NCBI GenBank assembly: GCA_964351025.1
Contig: CAYGLV010000015.1
Span: 1 to 40,351, forward strand
Origin: CAYGLV01 sp964351025
GTDB lineage: Bacteria > Actinomycetota > Thermoleophilia > Gaiellales > Gaiellaceae
Direction of reading: 5' to 3'
Length of the DNA: 40,351 bases
The notes under the pieces were generated by a model. It was not told the DNA's origin, ran no database searches, and saw only the letters and a program-made list of their open reading frames with translations. Shown here piece by piece: positions 23,972 through 31,102 of the stretch. Both the position numbers and the translations under genes were made by a program. The stretch's first letter is position 1, and each line of letters starts with the position of its first letter.

Positions 23972-24778
23972 ATGGCCAGAGGAGCTGACGGTGTTTTTCG
24001 GATCGCCCACCTCTCGGATCTGCACTGCGGCGACCCGCATTTTGCCCCCAACCTGCTCGACCGTGCGATTGCGGAGATCAACGACGTCGCGCCCGATCTC
24101 GTCGTCTGCACCGGTGACCTGACGACGTTCGGGTTCCGCCAGGAGTACGAGGAGGCACGGCGCTACCTCGACAAGATCGAGTGCGCGGCCAAGGTCGTCA
24201 TCCCCGGGAACCACGACTCCCGCAACGTCGGCTATCTCCACTTCGAGGAGATGTTCGGCGAGCGCAACTCGGTCGCGCGGGTCGGCTCGGTCTCCGTCGT
24301 CGCCGTGGACTCGACCGAGCCAGACCTCGATCACGGGCAGATCGGCCGGGGCCGCTACCGGTGGATCGAGGAGCAGTTCGCGGCGCCCGCAACGCTCCGT
24401 ATCTTCGCGCTCCACCACCACCTGCTGCCGGTGCCGGGCACGGGCCGCGAGCGTAACGTCGTCTACGACGCAGGCGACGCGATCGAGTGCCTCCAGCACG
24501 CCGGCGTCAATCTCGTGCTCTCGGGACACAAACATGTGCCGTACGCGTGGAAGCTCGAGAACCTGTTCGTGGTCAATGCCGGCACGGTCTCGTCACTCCG
24601 CCTGCGGGGCAACACGAGGCCCTGTTACAACGTCATCGAGGTGTCCGGCCCGCATGTGGACGTCTGGCGCAGGCACCCGTTTCACGAGCAGGAGAAGATC
24701 ATCCAGTTCTCGACCGACACGCTCGAGTACGAGAAGTACACCGAGCGGATCGAGTCGCAGGTCACCTCCCGGCAATGA
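23972..24778 (+). CDS. Calcineurin-like metallophosphoesterase (CpdA-type)
   Basis: 268 residues. All five motifs of the class III metallophosphoesterases are present: SDLHCG (Asp16, His18), CTGDLT, PGNHDS, LHHHL and LSGHKHV, so the dinuclear metal site is complete. The CpdA branch hydrolyses cyclic nucleotides and related phosphodiesters. Its stop overlaps the start of cpgS (ATGA), placing it in one translational unit with two enzymes of cyclic 2,3-diphosphoglycerate synthesis. A role in opening or breaking down that compound is an inference from this linkage. Start at ATG 23972, nine bases after TAGACT; GTG 23963 is the alternative. Confidence 0.85.
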   Translation: MARGADGVFRIAHLSDLHCGDPHFAPNLLDRAIAEINDVAPDLVVCTGDLTTFGFRQEYEEARRYLDKIECAAKVVIPGNHDSRNVGYLHFEEMFGERNSVARVGSVSVVAVDSTEPDLDHGQIGRGRYRWIEEQFAAPATLRIFALHHHLLPVPGTGRERNVVYDAGDAIECLQHAGVNLVLSGHKHVPYAWKLENLFVVNAGTVSSLRLRGNTRPCYNVIEVSGPHVDVWRRHPFHEQEKIIQFSTDTLEYEKYTERIESQVTSRQ

Positions 24779-26028
24779 CCCGCGCTCTCGCGGTTATCGA
24801 CGGCGAGCACTACCCCGAGGTGGTGCGCGATGCCCTCGCCGAGTTGCCCTACGAGTTCGTCGCGGCGCTCCTCGTGGGCGGAACCGAGAAGCTGCGCGGC
24901 GCGGCGGACTACGGCGTGCCGGTCGTGGCGAGCCTCGACGAGGCGCTCGCGGCCCACCAGCCGGAGATCGTCCTCGATCTCTCGGACGAACCGGTGCTCG
25001 GGCCGCGGGAGCGGCTCGCGCTCGCGAGCCGGGTGCTCTCCCACGGGCTGCCCTACGCGGGCGCGGACTTCCGGTTCGACCCGCCGGCGTTCGCTCCGTA
25101 CGCACCGCCGTCGCTGGCGATCGGCGGCACCGGTAAGCGGGTCGGGAAGACAGCGGTCACGGCGCACACGGCGCGGCTGCTGGCTCGGACCCGCACGGTC
25201 GTGGCCGTGGCTATGGGTCGCGGCGGGCCCGCCGAGCCCGAGGTCGTAACGGCGGCGCCCGTGCTCGATGACCTGCTCGCGCTCTCCCGCTCGGGGCGCC
25301 ATGCAGCCTCCGATCACCTCGAACTCGCCCTTGTCGCGGGCGTGCCGACCGTCGGCTGCCGCCGCTGCGGCGGCGGGCTCGCCGGCGCCGTCGCAACCTC
25401 GAACATCGAGGCCGGGGCGCGGATCGCCGCCGCGCTCGACCCGGACCTCGTTCTCTTCGACGGCAGCGGCGCCGCCTGGCCGCCGATAGCGGCCCGCCGG
25501 CGCGTGCTCGTCGTGGGAGCCCACCAGCCGCCGGAGGTCGCTGCGGGGTACCTGAACGCGTACCGGCTGCTTCTGGCCGACCTCGTCGTCGTGGCGATGG
25601 CCGAGGAGCGCTCGGGCTGGGAGCGTGTCCGCGACTCCCTGATCGTGCGCGGCGGCGTGCCGGTCGTGCCCGTCGTGCTGCGCCCGCGGCCGCTCGCTTC
25701 CGTCGCCGGCCGCCGCAGCGCGTTCTTCTCGGCAGCGCCGCCGGAGGCGTTGCCACGTCTCGTCGAGCACCTGACAACGGTGCACCGCGCCGACGTCGTC
25801 CACGCATCCGGCAGCCTCGCGGACCGCGAGGCGCTGCGGCGTGAGCTCGCCGGCCTTGACGCCGACGTCTGGCTCGTCGAGCTGAAGGCGGCAGCCGTCG
25901 ACGTCGTCGCCGAGGCTGCGCGCGAGCGCGGGGCGGAGGTCGTCCTCTGTGCGGTGGACGTCGAGCCCCTCCAGGGCTACGACCTCGACGCGGAGCTGCT
26001 CCGCCTGGCTGAGGAGGCCTGCTCGTGA
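24775..26028 (+). CDS. cpgS: Cyclic 2,3-diphosphoglycerate synthetase
   Basis: 417 residues. The family forms the intramolecular phosphoanhydride of 2,3-diphosphoglycerate at the cost of ATP. Visible are the N-terminal ALAVIDGEHYPEVVRDAL, the P-loop IGGTGKRVGKTAVT (about 116-129), VAMGRGGPAEPEVV, a Cys-rich turn GCRRCGGGLAG, LVLFDGSGAAWPP, and the C-terminal VDVEPLQGYDLDAELL. The enzyme is characterised in thermophilic methanogens. The next gene encodes the kinase that makes its substrate and overlaps it by four bases (GTGA), which strongly supports the call. Confidence 0.88.
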   Translation: MTRALAVIDGEHYPEVVRDALAELPYEFVAALLVGGTEKLRGAADYGVPVVASLDEALAAHQPEIVLDLSDEPVLGPRERLALASRVLSHGLPYAGADFRFDPPAFAPYAPPSLAIGGTGKRVGKTAVTAHTARLLARTRTVVAVAMGRGGPAEPEVVTAAPVLDDLLALSRSGRHAASDHLELALVAGVPTVGCRRCGGGLAGAVATSNIEAGARIAAALDPDLVLFDGSGAAWPPIAARRRVLVVGAHQPPEVAAGYLNAYRLLLADLVVVAMAEERSGWERVRDSLIVRGGVPVVPVVLRPRPLASVAGRRSAFFSAAPPEALPRLVEHLTTVHRADVVHASGSLADREALRRELAGLDADVWLVELKAAAVDVVAEAARERGAEVVLCAVDVEPLQGYDLDAELLRLAEEACS

Positions 26029-26945
26029 CCGAGCGGCTGCACCTGGATCCGCTGCCGCTCGGCGGAGCCGGATCGCCGCCGTACTCGAAAGGGCTGATGG
26101 CGCGGGCACTGATGGTCACCGGCCTCGCGGCCGACCGTGCGTACGAGCTCGCGCGCCGGGTCGAGTCCGACCTCGCCGAGCGCCGGGCGGACGGGCTCGA
26201 TCTCGACCGGCTCCAGGAGCTCGCGGTCGAGACGCTCGGCGAGGGGGACGGGATGCGCGCCGTCCGCCGCCTGCGCCGTTACCGCGACCTGGCGGAGCTC
26301 GACGTTCCGGTGATCCTCCTCGTCGGCGGGGGAACCGGCACCGGCAAGTCCACCGTCGCCACCGAGGCTGCCCACCGGCTCGGGATCACGCGCGTCACCT
26401 CCACCGACTTCGTCCGCCAGACGATGCGCGCCTTCTTCTCCCGCGAGTTCATGCCTGCGATCCACATGTCGAGCTTCGAGGCGGCGCTCGCGCTGACCAA
26501 GGCCGAGGAGGAGGAGTCGGGCGACGCCGCACTGCTCGGCTTCCTCGACCAGACGCGCGACGTCCTCGTCGGCGTCGAGGCCGTGCTCCAGCGGGCGCTC
26601 CGCGAAGGGTGGTCGATGGTGCTCGAGGGCATCCACCTCGTCCCCGGGATGGTGCCCACCGACTTCGAGAACGCGCTCGTCGTTCCCTGCTGCCTCGCGA
26701 TCCACGACGAGGACGCCCATCGCGGCCACTTCTGGATCCGCGACACCTCGACCGGAGGGCTGCGGCCAATGGAGCGGTACCTCGACAACCTGCCCATGAT
26801 CCGGTCGATTCAGGACTACCTCGTCGAGCGTGCCGGGCGCTACGACGTACCCGTCATCGAGAACACGTCCATGGATGCCGCGCTCGGCGCCGTGCTGGAG
26901 CTCGTGCTGACGGGGGCGGAGCGATTGCGCGAGCAGCGACGCTAG
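26025..26945 (+). CDS. pgk2: 2-phosphoglycerate kinase
   Basis: 306 residues. It phosphorylates 2-phosphoglycerate to 2,3-diphosphoglycerate, the first step to cyclic DPG. The N-terminus has an ATP-cone-like segment (PPYSKGLMARALMVTGL, 18-34). The kinase domain has the P-loop GGTGTGKST (102-110), then STDFVRQTMRAFFS, a region LEGIHLVPG, and NTSMDAALGAVLELV near the end. Length and domain order fit the methanogen enzyme. The GTG start overlaps cpgS. Ten bases later a separate promoter drives the DUF59 gene. Confidence 0.9.
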   Translation: MTERLHLDPLPLGGAGSPPYSKGLMARALMVTGLAADRAYELARRVESDLAERRADGLDLDRLQELAVETLGEGDGMRAVRRLRRYRDLAELDVPVILLVGGGTGTGKSTVATEAAHRLGITRVTSTDFVRQTMRAFFSREFMPAIHMSSFEAALALTKAEEEESGDAALLGFLDQTRDVLVGVEAVLQRALREGWSMVLEGIHLVPGMVPTDFENALVVPCCLAIHDEDAHRGHFWIRDTSTGGLRPMERYLDNLPMIRSIQDYLVERAGRYDVPVIENTSMDAALGAVLELVLTGAERLREQRR

Positions 26946-26948
26946 ACT
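26943..26948 (+). promoter_or_regulatory. -10 box of leaderless gene at 26955
   Basis: TAGACT overlaps the pgk2 stop (TAG 26943-26945) and ends six bases before ATG 26955. Confidence 0.55.
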
Positions 26949-26954
26949 GGGGGC

Positions 26955-27254
26955 ATGGTCACACGCGAAGACGTCCTGCTCGCCCTGCACGACGTCGAGG
27001 ACCCGGAGCTCGGTATGGACATCGTCGAGCTCGGGCTCGTCGTCGATGTCGAGATCGCAGGACCGAAGGTGAAGATCCTGCACACGCTCACGTCGATGGC
27101 GTGCCCGGCTGGGCCGATGATCCAGGAGGACATGCACCGCGCCGCCTCGGAGCTCGAAGGCGTCGACGACGTCGAGATCGAGCTGACATTCGATCCGCCG
27201 TGGACGCCCGATCGCATGTCCGACGACGCCAAGTTCATCCTGGGTTTCGGCTAA
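26955..27254 (+). CDS. MIP18/DUF59 family iron-sulfur cluster assembly protein
   Basis: 99 residues starting MVTREDVLLALHDVEDPELG, the typical opening of PaaD/SufT/MIP18-like proteins (DPE-x-G). The conserved Cys is in TSMACPAGPM, and FDPPWTPDRMSDDAKFILGF ends the protein as in this family. Members help mature Fe-S proteins. It follows the cDPG module but has its own leaderless promoter, so a functional link is not shown. No suf genes are adjacent. Confidence 0.85.
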   Translation: MVTREDVLLALHDVEDPELGMDIVELGLVVDVEIAGPKVKILHTLTSMACPAGPMIQEDMHRAASELEGVDDVEIELTFDPPWTPDRMSDDAKFILGFG

Positions 27255-27388
27255 CGCCAAAACCTAGAAGGGCCCGTTGTCAGGGGCTTCGGCGTGCGGG
27301 GAACTACCCAGTCTGGATCCGCGCGGGCTCTGATTCCGGCCCGTCTCCGCAGGTCGACGATGAGCGCACTCTCCAGGAGGAGGGTTCG

Positions 27389-28393
27389 ATGGCGCGCGTC
27401 GGCTACGCCGCTCGGCGAACGGGTCGTTTCCTCGGCCTCGCTCTGGCCCTGGCTGCCCTCTCGGGGGGATTCCTCGCCGGGGCCGATGCGTCCGGCCGGT
27501 CGGGCGAGGAGTACCGCCGCCCGGTGACGGTCACCGTTGCGCTCCCCGGCGAAGGTCAGATCGCGTATGCGCGCGTCGTCCTGCGCCGACTTCCGTTCGG
27601 CACGACGCTGCGGACGCCCGCGCTCCCGACGGTCACGGTGGCGAATCGAGAGACCCTTCCTGCCGCAGTCACGATCTTCGCGCGCGTCGCGCCTCACGGT
27701 CGGCGCGGGAAGGTCGTCCCCGAGTTCGTCGTCGATGTCGCCGTCCTCCGGCCTGCGCGCAGCGTCGCGGGCACGCCCACGGGGCCGTCCCAACCCGCTC
27801 GGAGCCTTCGCCTGACGATCACTCCCGACCGGGACGAGCTCGGTGTGCTCACTCGGGAGACCGAATCGGCGGCGCTGCGGCGCCGGGGAAGCTTCCACGG
27901 CCCCGAGCCCTACACGTTCTGCGGCCCCGGTCAGCTCCCCCGCGGGGAGACCAGGCGGATAGCCGGCCCGACGCTCGAGCGCTTCCCGCCTGCGACGGCG
28001 TTCAAATGGGCCTATGCAGCGGCCTGTGACGCGCCGATCCCGGGTGACGTCGCGGCGCGCATCGGCGGCGTCGCGGCCTGGGGCACATGGTCGCTCGCTG
28101 CCTCGGGCCCGAAAGAGATCGAGTTCACCATCCGCGCAAATCGAGCGATCACCGGCTTCGGGATCGTTGTCCCCGCAGGATCGCTGACCCGCTACGCCCC
28201 TCCGAACGGCTTCACGTGCCCGCGCGCCGGCATCGACTTCCTCGAGTGCAAGGGAGCCCTCGCGGCCCGGACGCACTCCGCCGAGGGGCGGATCGGCCTG
28301 ACACCGGTTCCCCGGAAGACCGCGACCGGAAGTCTCCTTGTGACGGTTCGCAACGCGACCTACGGGCCGTTCCGGCTGCGCTTCGGCGGCTGA
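27389..28393 (+). CDS. Secreted protein of unknown function
   Basis: 334 residues from ATG 27389, which has a strong GGAGGAGG ribosome binding site and is one of the few clearly leadered genes here. Signal peptide with a basic n-region and LALALAALSGGFLAG core. The mature part is beta-rich: an N-terminal domain (VTVTVALPGEGQIAYARVV, FARVAPHGRRGKVVPEF), a linker, then a C-terminal domain with Cys pairs (FTCPRAGIDFLECKG) and a final TGSLLVTVRNATYGPF strand. No known family. The 134-base leader region holds TTGTCA at 27277 but no convincing -10 box. Confidence 0.7.
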   Translation: MARVGYAARRTGRFLGLALALAALSGGFLAGADASGRSGEEYRRPVTVTVALPGEGQIAYARVVLRRLPFGTTLRTPALPTVTVANRETLPAAVTIFARVAPHGRRGKVVPEFVVDVAVLRPARSVAGTPTGPSQPARSLRLTITPDRDELGVLTRETESAALRRRGSFHGPEPYTFCGPGQLPRGETRRIAGPTLERFPPATAFKWAYAAACDAPIPGDVAARIGGVAAWGTWSLAASGPKEIEFTIRANRAITGFGIVVPAGSLTRYAPPNGFTCPRAGIDFLECKGALAARTHSAEGRIGLTPVPRKTATGSLLVTVRNATYGPFRLRFGG

Positions 28394-28406
28394 GCTCCGG
28401 GGAGAA

Positions 28407-28432
28407 CGATTCCCGGCGTCAGCCGGGAATCG
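28407..28432. terminator. Hairpin terminator overlapping the end of the oxidoreductase gene
   Basis: CGATTCCCGGC, loop GTCA, GCCGGGAATCG: a perfect 11-bp stem between convergent genes. The right side is also the last codons and stop of the minus-strand gene. No U-tract is seen. Confidence 0.6.
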
Positions 28433-29399
28433 ACAGCACGATCTTGCCGAGCTGCTCGCCGCGCTCCAGGCGCTCGTGCGCGGCTCGGGTCTCCGCGAGC
28501 GGGAACACCGAGTCCACGTGCACGCGAGCCCGCCCGGAGCGAACGAGCTCGTAGACGCCGAGGAAGTCCTCGCGCGTCCCCATCGTCGAGCCGAAGACCG
28601 TCAGCTGCTTCCACCAGAAGCGGTGGAGCTGTGCGGGCGGGTTCGGGCCGCTCGTGGCTCCGCAGACGACGACCCGGCCGCCGGGCTTGACCGCCCCGAG
28701 CGACCGCGCCCAGGTAGCCTCACCCACCGTCTCGACGACGACGTCCGCGCCTCCGGCCTCCTTGGCGGCGGCCGCGACATCGCCCTCGGCGTGGTTCACG
28801 GTGACGTCCGCGCCCCATTCGCGCGCACGGGCGAGCTTCTCGTCGGAGCCGGACGTGACGATCGTGCGCGCGCCGAGTGCGCGGGAGATTTCGAAGGCCG
28901 CCGTTGCGACGCCGCCGCCGATCCCCCAGATCAGCACGCACTCGCCTTCGCGCAGCCCGGCCTTTGTGACGAGCATCCGGTAGGCGGTCTCATAGACGAG
29001 GGGAAAGGCGGCGGCCTGCTCGAACGAGAGCGCTTCGTCGAGGTGGAAGACCTGCTTCGCCGGCAGCGAGATCAGCTCGCAGTGGGTGCCGTCCGAGTGC
29101 TCGCCGATGACGCCGATCGTCGCGCCGTGCTCGAGGCCCGGGTTGATCACGACGCGGTCGCCCTCGGTGAAGTCCTCGACGCCCTCGCCGAGCGCTGCCA
29201 CCACGCCGGCGCCGTCGGCACCGAGGATGCGCGGCTTCGGCACGGACGGCAGCCCCTTCCTGATCCAGAGGTCGAGATGGTTCAGCGAGGCGGCCTGCAG
29301 CGCGATCAGCACCTCGCCGGGAGCGGGTGCCGGATCGGGCACGTCCTCGTACCGGAGCACGTCGGGACCGCCGTCCTCGTGGATCCTGATCGCCTTCAC
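28419..29399 (-). CDS. Zinc-independent MDR-type NAD(P)H:quinone oxidoreductase-like dehydrogenase
   Basis: 326 residues of the medium-chain dehydrogenase/reductase superfamily. The GroES-like half opens with VKAIRIHEDGGPDVLRYEDV and has ASLNHLDLWIRKG, where the catalytic-zinc Cys of alcohol dehydrogenases is replaced. The structural-zinc Cys cluster is also missing, so the protein should be zinc-free, as in quinone oxidoreductases. The Rossmann half shows IWGIGGGVATAAFEI for NAD(P) binding. The substrate is unknown. GTG start at 29399; its promoter faces and overlaps that of queG. Confidence 0.85.
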   Translation of the reverse strand: MKAIRIHEDGGPDVLRYEDVPDPAPAPGEVLIALQAASLNHLDLWIRKGLPSVPKPRILGADGAGVVAALGEGVEDFTEGDRVVINPGLEHGATIGVIGEHSDGTHCELISLPAKQVFHLDEALSFEQAAAFPLVYETAYRMLVTKAGLREGECVLIWGIGGGVATAAFEISRALGARTIVTSGSDEKLARAREWGADVTVNHAEGDVAAAAKEAGGADVVVETVGEATWARSLGAVKPGGRVVVCGATSGPNPPAQLHRFWWKQLTVFGSTMGTREDFLGVYELVRSGRARVHVDSVFPLAETRAAHERLERGEQLGKIVLSIPG

Positions 29400-29402
29400 G
29401 GG

Positions 29403-29412
29403 CACAATCCTC
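29403..29412. promoter_or_regulatory. Crossed divergent -10 boxes for queG and the MDR gene
   Basis: Plus strand CACAAT (29403-29408) is six bases before ATG 29415. Minus strand GAGGAT (29412 to 29407) is seven bases before GTG 29399. They share two bases. Only 15 bases separate the two start codons. The minus box deviates from TANNNT. Confidence 0.45.
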
Positions 29413-29414
29413 GC

Positions 29415-30434
29415 ATGACCGCTGCGGAGCTTGCACGGATAGGTGAGGAGCTCGGCCTCGACGCCGTCGGCGCCGCCCCCGCCGGGCCCTACATCGAGAC
29501 CGAACGGCATATCCGCGAGCGCCGTGCTCGCGGTCTCTTCGCCGGCATGCGCTTCACGATGGCGCGGCCGGAGGTCTCCTGCCACCCCGAGACCTTGCTG
29601 CCGGGCGCGCGGACCGTCGTCGCAGCCGCCCTCTGTTACTACGCGCACGGCGTGGAGCCGGGCGCGGGGGAGGGGCGGCTGCCTCGCTACACCTGGTGGG
29701 ACGGCTACGCCGAGCTGCGCGCGAGGCTCGACCGGCTCGGCCAGCGGCTCGGCGGCGCGTATCGCGTGCTGGTGGACTCGAACGACCACGTCGACCGGGA
29801 GGCGGCGGCGCGGGCCGGCATCGGCTTCTACGGCAAGAACACGATGCTGATCACCCGCCACCACGGCTCCTGGGTGATCCTCGGCACGCTCGTCACCGAC
29901 GTCGAGGTCGAGCCCTCGCCGCCCCTCGACGCGGGTTGCGGCTCGTGCACGCTCTGCATCGAGGCCTGCCCGACCGGCGCTCTCGACGAGCCGGGCGTGC
30001 TCGACGCCACGCGTTGCCTCTCCTACTGGACGCAAGCGCCCGCGCCGATCCCGGAGCACTACCGCGCAGAGCTCGGCGCGACGGTCTACGGTTGCGACAT
30101 CTGTCAGGACGCCTGCCCCTGGAATCGCGGGATCGAGAAGCGGCGCGGCCGTGAGGCACCGCCGGTGGGTGCCGAGCCGGTCGTCTCGCTCGTCGACTGG
30201 CTCGAGGCCGGCAGCGCCGAGCTCGTCGCCCGCTTCGAGCGGCTGTACGTGCCTCGCCGGCACGCCGGCTTCCTGCGCCGAAATGCCCTTGTTGCGCTCG
30301 GCAACGCCGGCGGGCTCGAGCACCGCCCGCTACTCGAGCGGTACGCCCGCGACGAGGATCCGCTCCTGGCCGAGCACGCGGCATGGGCACTCGGACGCCT
30401 CGACGAGCGCTCCCGCGCCGAGGCCGTCGCGTGA
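29415..30434 (+). CDS. queG: Epoxyqueuosine reductase QueG
   Basis: 339 residues. It carries out the last step of queuosine synthesis, reducing epoxyqueuosine in tRNA with cobalamin and two 4Fe-4S clusters. The cluster ligands are CGSCTLC-x3-C (Cys175, 178, 181, 185) and CDICQDACPWN (Cys227, 230, 234), with another Cys in TRCLSYW. The active-site loop GFYGKNTMLI and Asp in the vicinity of VDSNDHVDRE are present. A HEAT-like C-terminal end (RRNALVALGNAG, HAAWALGRL) binds tRNA. It overlaps the histidine kinase gene (GTGA). Confidence 0.93.
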   Translation: MTAAELARIGEELGLDAVGAAPAGPYIETERHIRERRARGLFAGMRFTMARPEVSCHPETLLPGARTVVAAALCYYAHGVEPGAGEGRLPRYTWWDGYAELRARLDRLGQRLGGAYRVLVDSNDHVDREAAARAGIGFYGKNTMLITRHHGSWVILGTLVTDVEVEPSPPLDAGCGSCTLCIEACPTGALDEPGVLDATRCLSYWTQAPAPIPEHYRAELGATVYGCDICQDACPWNRGIEKRRGREAPPVGAEPVVSLVDWLEAGSAELVARFERLYVPRRHAGFLRRNALVALGNAGGLEHRPLLERYARDEDPLLAEHAAWALGRLDERSRAEAVA

Positions 30435-31102
30435 GTCGTTCCGAGCGGGAGGCGGGGTTCGCAGCGCTCGTCGTCCACGAGCTGCGCAGCCCGCTCGCCG
30501 CGATGATCGGGGCCGCGCGCATGCTCCGCGCGCGCTGGCCCGAGCTCGACGACGCCGGGCGTGAGTCTCTGCTCGCGCTGCTCGCCGACGAGTCGGGCCG
30601 CGTCGAGCGCCTGCTCGCCGACCTGCAGGACACCTCGCGTGTCTCCGCGGGCGGGTTCGCCTACGAGTTCGCGGAGCTGGATCCCAGCCGCCTGGTCGAG
30701 GAAGCCGTCGTGGCGGCGCGTGCCTCTGCGGGCGGCGTCTCCGTCCAGGCGCGCCTGGACGGCCCGCCGGTGCTTATTCGCGGAGACGCCGGGCGCATGC
30801 GCCAGGCACTCGACAACCTGATCGGCAACGCGGTCAAAGTCTCACCGCCGGGCGCCGAGGTGGAAGTGGCCGCCGAGAGCCGCGCCGGCGCTCTCCGGAT
30901 CAGCGTCAGGGACAGCGGGCCCGGCGTCGTGGCCGCCGATCGCGAGCGGATCTTCGAGGCGTTCGAACAGGCGGGCAACCGGCCCGGCGCCGGCCTCGGG
31001 CTGCATGTAGCGCGGGCGATCGCCGAGGCGCATGGCGGCGCCGTCGAGGTCGACTCGGCGCCCGACGGGGGCGCGATCTTCGCGCTCGTGTTCCCGGTCT
31101 AG
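30431..31102 (+). CDS. Soluble minimal histidine kinase
   Basis: 223 residues from GTG 30431. It contains only the HisKA dimerisation domain with phospho-acceptor His16 (VVHELRSPLAAM) and the HATPase domain: N box QALDNLIGNAVK, G1 box DSGPGV, and G2 box GAGLGLHVA. There is no membrane helix or recognisable sensor domain, and no response regulator is next to it. It is co-translated with queG but the functional link is unclear. Its TAG stop shares the palindromic CTAG with the stop of the convergent pafBC gene. Confidence 0.88.
   Translation: MSRSEREAGFAALVVHELRSPLAAMIGAARMLRARWPELDDAGRESLLALLADESGRVERLLADLQDTSRVSAGGFAYEFAELDPSRLVEEAVVAARASAGGVSVQARLDGPPVLIRGDAGRMRQALDNLIGNAVKVSPPGAEVEVAAESRAGALRISVRDSGPGVVAADRERIFEAFEQAGNRPGAGLGLHVARAIAEAHGGAVEVDSAPDGGAIFALVFPV

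Noticed and set aside
24487..24774. Upstream extension of the cDPG synthetase frame inside the phosphoesterase gene
   Set aside because: The extension has shadow composition. The ATG at 24775 in ATGA context and the family N-terminus decide the start.
27255..27388. Riboswitch in the leader of the secreted protein gene
   Set aside because: No known aptamer consensus is recognisable; only a weak TTGTCA and a good ribosome binding site are seen.
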